From Acrasis kona (Eukaryota; Heterolobosea; Eutetramitea; Acrasida; Acrasidae): a stretch of DNA of 22,208 nucleotides. Each line of letters begins with the position of its first letter. Within the stretch, counting starts at the first letter, position 1. Position numbers and translations under genes: made by a program. Shown piece after piece: positions 17,303 through 22,208 of this stretch. The notes below the pieces were generated by a model. It was given only the letters and a program-made list of their open reading frames with translations. It did not search any database and was not told the DNA's origin. The stretch spans positions 1 through 22,208 of the forward strand of contig JAOPGA020000158.1 in NCBI GenBank assembly GCA_026419775.2, written 5' to 3'.

Positions 17303-20300
17303 ATGAGTGCTTCTACAGGTCAACCTGGTATGATATTGTTTTTGTTTATGTTTCACACCTATTTACTTATGCTTGTCCACTCCAGATATAAGAAGCCGTC
17401 CACCAACTAGAGCTACTGTACAACTACAACCAATTGGCGACCACGGAAAAATAACGATTGCCCAGCACATCGATGAACTTACGAAGGGCGTACCTAGATT
17501 TCTGTCAGGATGTGTTTTTTTCCTCGAAAATACTGGCGATAGCACGGATATGTTAAAGGGCCTATTAAAAAAATTAGGTGCCACCGTTCTGCCCGTTTAT
17601 AAAGATAGTTGCACGCATCTACTAACTCCATACCAGAAGGGTATATTCCATAAGGTTCGCTCTCAATCCACAATTGTCTTTGTTGACTTTGTTTTTGTAG
17701 GCGTTGGAGGATAAAAGGATGATTGTTACGACCGAATGGCTAGAGGATTGCGTCAACGTTCATGGTGTCGTGCCTCAAGTTCTCACAGAGTATTACTCAA
17801 ATAAGATATACAATCCAATTTATTATCCGGTCAAGCACTACCACATTCCAGGGTCCGCTAAATATGTTCGTTCACAATTCTTCTTCATGCATTATTTAAT
17901 TTTAAAGAAATTTACCCTGACTGGATTCAAAAACATTGAGAAGAGAAGATTAACTTATTTAATTCTAGCTACAGGAGCACAATGTACAGGAAACATGACA
18001 AAAGACAACACTCACTTGATATACAGACAGTATGTATTTTTTCATCAACTTTCGTTTCTGAACATTTTCAAAGCAAAGACGCAAGCGACAAGTATCATGT
18101 TGCTGGTCAATGGGGGATCCGAAGAGTCATGAAAGAGTGGTTATATGAGTCAGTCCGCCAGTGGAGATTCTTGGAACCACCCGCTGTTGATGCCGTCGCA
18201 CCCACCATCACCACTTCCAACGAAGTCAATGAAAACAACAAGAGACCCATAGAGCAGGCGGCAACCAACGGAGGAGCCGAAACAAAGAGAGCGAAGCTTG
18301 ATCCCGACAATGAAGACGCACAAGCCATTAACGCTGTCCAAGGAGAGAACTTTGTACTGATCAACAGGAGCGGATCAGAAGTAGCAGACATTTGTCGTTC
18401 ATTGAAAAAACAATGTATGTAAACTTTTTATTCAATGCGCTCACACAACCAACACAATAGCTGTTATTTACTATTCTGGTCAAACCGAAAAGGAATTCCC
18501 ACACATTTCTCAATACATTAGAGGAGAGGTTGACAAGGAAACTGTATTAGCAGAAGGAAGTGCAAAAAATTCAATAGTCGAACTCAACGAAGAACACATA
18601 CGGTCCATACAAGATCAAGTATGCGTCGATCGAATCATGGTTACTAATTCCTTCGTAGAATCAAAAAGTACTGATCGTGGCCCCATTCGACAAGTTCAAA
18701 TCAAAACAAGATGGAATATTCAAACCAAGGTCGACAGGTATCGTCTACGATGCAAGAATGTGTCTCCATGACGGACCCTACCCAGAATCACCATTACGGT
18801 AACATTTTTCGTCCCATCCGAATCCATCTAACGCCCATCATAGTATTTCCGCCATTTGGAACATTTTGGAAGAAAATCACCTCACCGAAAAATGCTTCGT
18901 CATGAAATCAAGAGAAGCCACGTTGGAAGAATTAATCACCGTTCACTCCAAACAATACGTTTCCGATTTCTTTTGTCTGGAGGGACAATTCAATCCAAAA
19001 GAAAACAATAAGAAATTATCACAAGGAATCATCAACGACGAAGAAAGCATCCTACACGACGAAAGCACCGACATTAGAGTGAACGAATACACGCTCAAAG
19101 CGGCTCGTCTGTCAGCAGGAGGCGTCATCAAAATGTGCGAGAAGGTAGTGGAGGGACATTTGGAAAATGGATTCGCGGTGGTCCGTCCGCCAGGTCACCA
19201 CGCGAGAGCAGCAGAGCCCATGGGTTTTTGTTTCTTCAATAACGTTGCGGTCGCCGCCAGAGTCATACAGAACAAGTATCCCAAATTAGTGAAAAAAGTC
19301 ATCATTGTTGATTTTGACATTCATCATGGAAACGGAACGCAAGAGATTTTCGAGAACGATCCCAGCGTGTTGTACATTAGCATGCATCGAATCGAATCGG
19401 ATTACTTCCCTGGCACTGGCCACATGGACGAAATTGGAACGGAAAAGGGAGTCGGCTACACGATCAACATTCCATTGCCTCCGAAAAATGCAAAGATGGG
19501 TCCATTGTCCACCATTAACGACAGCGACTACATGACCGTTTTTCATCATTTGATTTGTCCCATCGCATTAGAGTTCTCTCCTGATCTGGTTATCGTGAGC
19601 GCTGGGTTCGATGCTGCCAAGGGAGATTTGTTGGGAAAGAGAATGGCATTGTCGCCTTCTGGATTTGCTCAAATGACCGCCATCATGAAGACGTGGGCCA
19701 ATGGTAAAATCGTACTTGCTCTCGAAGGTGGTTATAATGTAGATGTAACTGCACAGTGTGCAATGGCTTGTTTAAAAGTGTTATTGGGGAGCGATCCGCC
19801 CGCCATTCAAAATAAACCAACTTCTGCTGCAACTCATTCCAGCATCCGACAGGTCATGCAACATCACTCCAAGTATTGGAAGTGTTTTTCGTTATGGTCC
19901 GATTGGTTACAATCTCCGTCCACACAGTCAACCGAAATAAATTCCAACGCAACAACATCACTCACTGCCGGTCAAGTCAACAATGCATCCAACACTCGTT
20001 CCACGCGTTCTTCGACGTCACTTTCCGATCAAAATCAACAACAGGAGGAAGTATTACCGCCAGTAAAAAAGAAGGAAAAATCATTACCATCAACATCATC
20101 AACATCATCATCCAACATTGATCCAAACGCAAAAATACCAACAAAGATCATAACGATCGGATCCACGTCATGCGACTACACCAACATTGATGATGCATTA
20201 TCGGCATGCACCACATTCTCTCCCACCGCAGAAGAACACAAGAAACAAAAACTACAATTCAAACAAACCATCGAAATACAAATCCATCCAGGCGAATACA

Positions 20301-21691
20301 AATTAGAGGTCAACATTGGAAAGACGTTGCTCCACAAGGACATTGTGTTCGTAGGTCAAGGATCCAAACAAGATGTGATTCTGATCGGCGCCCAATCCGC
20401 ACTCACCCAATCCATCAAATCACTTTGTTTCAAGAACCTATCGATCAAGAGTCATGCAAAGATTTCACACGTGGAGGAAGTGGAGAGCATGATCAAGGTG
20501 GGACAGGACAAGGCCCACATGGAAATGATTGATTGTGAGTTGATGGGCATCACCGTTAGCGTGGAAGCTGGTTGTTCGTTGGACATGAAGAATTGCGATT
20601 TGAGTTTTTCGAGAAGAGGAATTGCCATCCAGACCAATGCAGAGGCTAATCTGAGCAACAATAAAATCCATCACAATCACATTGGCGTGTTGACCTATGT
20701 GAATGGTAACATTAATGCGAAGGAAAATTCGATTTCTGATAATAAAGAATATGGTTTTTTGGGCTATTGTCCGAAGGGTGTTTTGGAGAAGAATTTGATT
20801 TTTAGAAATGGTCTGAGCGGCATTCAAATGTTGCAAGGATCTCTAAAAGTGTGTCATAATGAAGTGTTTAATCAATTCCAAGCTGGCATCGTCATGAACA
20901 ATAATTGTTGTGCCTTGGTAGAAAATAATAAAATTTATGGCAATACCTATTCTGGTATTGAGTGTGGCCTGAATTCCAGAGCAGTGATTCGGTCCAACGA
21001 AATTTACAATGGAAAACAAAGTGGTATTTTGATTGTGACCAAGGCTGGTGGCGTTATCGAAAATAATAAAATTTATTCTAATGGTTATGCTGGCGTAGAG
21101 GTCAGGGAGGGCAATCCAAATATTAAAAATAATCAAATTTATAATCAAATGCAAGCCGGCGTCGGCATCCATGGTGGCCAGAGCTTGAGCGTTGTCGAGG
21201 GAAATAATATTTATGGAAACGAATATGCCAATCTGGAGGTCAAGAGTTATGGTAACCCAGTTGTTCAAAATAATAAAATTCACCATGGAAAACAACATGG
21301 TATTTTGGTGTTTGAGTGTGGTCGTGGTAAATATGAAAATAATCAGGTGTACGAAAATACATTTGATGGCGTCAATGTGCAGAGTAATGGGTTGCCTTAT
21401 GTTGCCAATAATAATATATCTAAAAATTGTAAGAACGGAATAAGCATCGGTCCAGATGGAAAGGGAACTTATGAGAAGAACCATATCAATGCGAACAAAG
21501 AGAACGGAGTTCGTGTTTTGTGCATGAAAAATGATGTCAAGGTGAAGGCCAATGAAATTTTAAATCACAGAGATCCTGTACATGGTTATGCTATTTATGC
21601 TGTACGCGGAACGGAGGCAGAGATTGATTTCAACACCAACACCAACAATAGAGGGGTCCCACCCATTTGTAGAGGAGAATGGGTTGCATGA
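17303..21691 (+). CDS. BRCT-BRCT / class II histone deacetylase / parallel beta-helix fusion protein
   Basis: Eight exons: 17303-17327, 17386-17654, 17701-17865, 17908-18029, 18074-18414, 18461-18618, 18659-18798 and 18844-21691. Introns of 58, 46, 42, 44, 46, 40 and 45 nt are all GT-AG; two donors are the unusual GTTCG. The joined frame is 4068 nt, 1355 residues. BRCT1 (about 46-118) ends with I-V-T-T-E-W-L-E-D-C. BRCT2 (about 154-230) has F-T-L-T-G-F, G-A-Q-C-T-G-N-M, D-N-T-H-L-I and W-G-I-R-R-V-M-K-E-W-L. Residues 231-385 are a polar linker plus an unrecognised segment. The deacetylase (about 385-730) has RPPGHHA with His525/His526, D-F-D-I-H-H (Asp565, His567), S-A-G-F-D (Asp663) and L-E-G-G-Y (Tyr704): zinc ligands and catalytic Tyr are intact, as in active HDA1/HDAC6-type enzymes. 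After a Ser/Thr-rich linker, residues about 830-1340 form parallel beta-helix repeats (N-N-K-I-Y-x-N) like FBXO11. Likely nuclear; BRCT pairs bind phosphoproteins (inference). Confidence 0.85.
20640..21500 (+). repeat. About 69-nt coding repeats of the beta-helix
   Basis: Near-periodic AATAATAAAATTTAT-type units (near 20932, 21060, 21129, 21270 and others) encode the N-N-K-I-Y turn of each helix coil, spaced about 23 codons apart. Units are diverged at DNA level, so this is protein-level repetition rather than a recent tandem duplication. Confidence 0.7.
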
Positions 21692-21869
21692 GGTTAATAA
21701 AAATATACATTTTAATGTTTCATTCAATTTTACATCATATAAGCCTCTAGTGAATTGAAAGCTCCCCAAAATTTATGTGCAGTGGCATATAATTGACGGT
21801 ACTTATCACACGGTAGGATCATACCAGCTTTCCTCTCATCTTGAATAAAGTGAGCTCTCTTCTATTTTG

Positions 21870-22208
21870 TTAGCTGTATCTTGTATACAATAGCTTTTTT
21901 TGTTCGCCAACTTGTTGCTTGAGTTTTTTAAATTTTTCAAGAGCGTCCTTCTCCATGCTCCTTCTAATCTCCTTCTGCTTAAAGTATAACGATCCCATTT
22001 TGAAGAGCATGACAACAAGGAAGTTTCCAAAAACATCTATGGTACAAATGTCAGATTTAATATCACTGGGCGTCCTGAATGTCTGTAATTTGCTTTCATC
22101 TCAAAATGTTTCCAATATCCACTAAATTACTGGGCTTTATACAAATAATTTACCCTGTAAAATTATCCTTGACCCATTGAAATGCTCCATTCCTTGTCTG
22201 TTTCTTTA
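21870..22208 (-). CDS. Membrane/coiled-coil protein, 3' end of gene (5' partial)
   Basis: The gene runs into the window edge on the minus strand. Proposed exons are 22208-22154 (partial) and 22092-21870, joined across a 61-nt GT-AG intron (22093-22153, GTAAAT...GAAAG). This gives about 90 visible residues ending in a TAA at 21870. The visible part has a W-V-K-D-N-F segment, a short hydrophobic stretch (F-G-N-F-L-V-V-M-L-F) and then a Lys/Glu-rich helix (K-D-A-L-E-K-F-K-K-L-K-Q-Q) that looks like a coiled coil. An alternative 3' splice site (CATTCAG, giving a 79-nt intron) keeps the same frame. Family not recognised. An overlapping 66-codon ORF in another frame has poorer composition and was not chosen. 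It converges with the HDAC-fusion gene, 178 bases between stops. Confidence 0.45.

Noticed and set aside
20843-21484. 213-codon ORF on the minus strand inside the beta-helix region
   Set aside because: It is antisense to the repeat-coding exon. Its Ile/Asn-rich composition mirrors the AATAAT repeats of the sense strand.
18866-21691. HDAC plus beta-helix as a separate gene starting near 18866
   Set aside because: The HDAC N-terminus lies in exons upstream (18659-18798) that have no in-frame ATG before the conserved Y-D-A-R-M segment and join in frame to the BRCT exons.
21836-22036. 66-codon minus-strand ORF at the right edge
   Set aside because: The overlapping spliced frame 21870-22092 has better composition and continues through an intron to the window edge.
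1-22208. CRISPR arrays, tRNA or rRNA genes, insertion sequences, bacterial operon signals
   Set aside because: None seen. The window is eukaryotic with spliced genes; the only repeats are coding microsatellites and the beta-helix units.

Overview
This window is nuclear DNA from a unicellular eukaryote. The genes are split by very short GT-AG introns, nearly all 33-58 nt. Many of them carry a branch-point-like CTAAC/CTGAC/ACTAAT element shortly before the 3' splice site. The standard stop codons are used, intergenic gaps are often only tens of bases, and no operons, ribosome binding sites, CRISPR arrays, tRNAs or insertion sequences were seen. The gene set fits a free-living amoeboid or flagellate protist: RWP-RK transcription factors outside plants, a class II HDAC joined to a beta-helix, a CRIB effector, a p24 cargo receptor, and a bacterial-type carotenoid desaturase. 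A heterolobosean such as Acrasis (orange-pigmented) or a Naegleria relative is my best guess. That is inference, not proof.

Layout. 2-542 (+) is the 3' end of a coiled-coil gene. 920-1363 (+) is a small protein with a divergent RWP-RK domain. 1507-5411 (+) is a five-exon armadillo-repeat protein ending in an hSac2/PH-like module, with one apparent single-base frameshift. 5481-7019 (-) is an intronless CrtI-type phytoene desaturase. 7584-7799 (-) is a 71-residue CRIB protein. 8127-8453 (-) and 8488-8985 (+) are an unknown acidic protein and a GFA/CENP-V-fold zinc protein, sharing a 34-bp divergent promoter. 9273-10675 (-) is a seven-exon RCC1-repeat protein. 10833-11321 (+) is a beta-rich unknown. 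11359-13092 (-) is a large RWP-RK factor with poly-Gln/His/Asn tracts. 13232-14668 (-) is a four-exon histidine acid phosphatase. 14800-15569 (-) is a three-exon p24 protein. 15586-16716 (+) is a 2-keto-4-pentenoate hydratase/FAH-family enzyme with a mitochondrial-like N-terminus. 17303-21691 (+) is an eight-exon gene, the most striking here. 21870-22208 (-) is the 3' end of a membrane/coiled-coil gene.

The main discovery candidate is the 17303-21691 gene. Its reconstructed exons total 4068 nt and encode 1355 residues in one open frame: two tandem BRCT domains, an unrecognised segment, a class II histone deacetylase with all catalytic residues present, and a long right-handed parallel beta-helix repeat domain of the FBXO11/pectate-lyase type. 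This suggests a deacetylase brought to phosphorylated DNA-damage or chromatin partners by its BRCT pair, with the beta-helix as a further binding surface.

The genes do not form one pathway. Possible functional links are the two RWP-RK factors (nuclear regulators), the HDAC fusion and perhaps the RCC1 protein (chromatin), and the CRIB protein and ARM/PH protein (small-GTPase or phosphoinositide signalling at membranes). Spliced models were built by hand from reading-frame continuity and splice motifs, so exon edges need RNA data.
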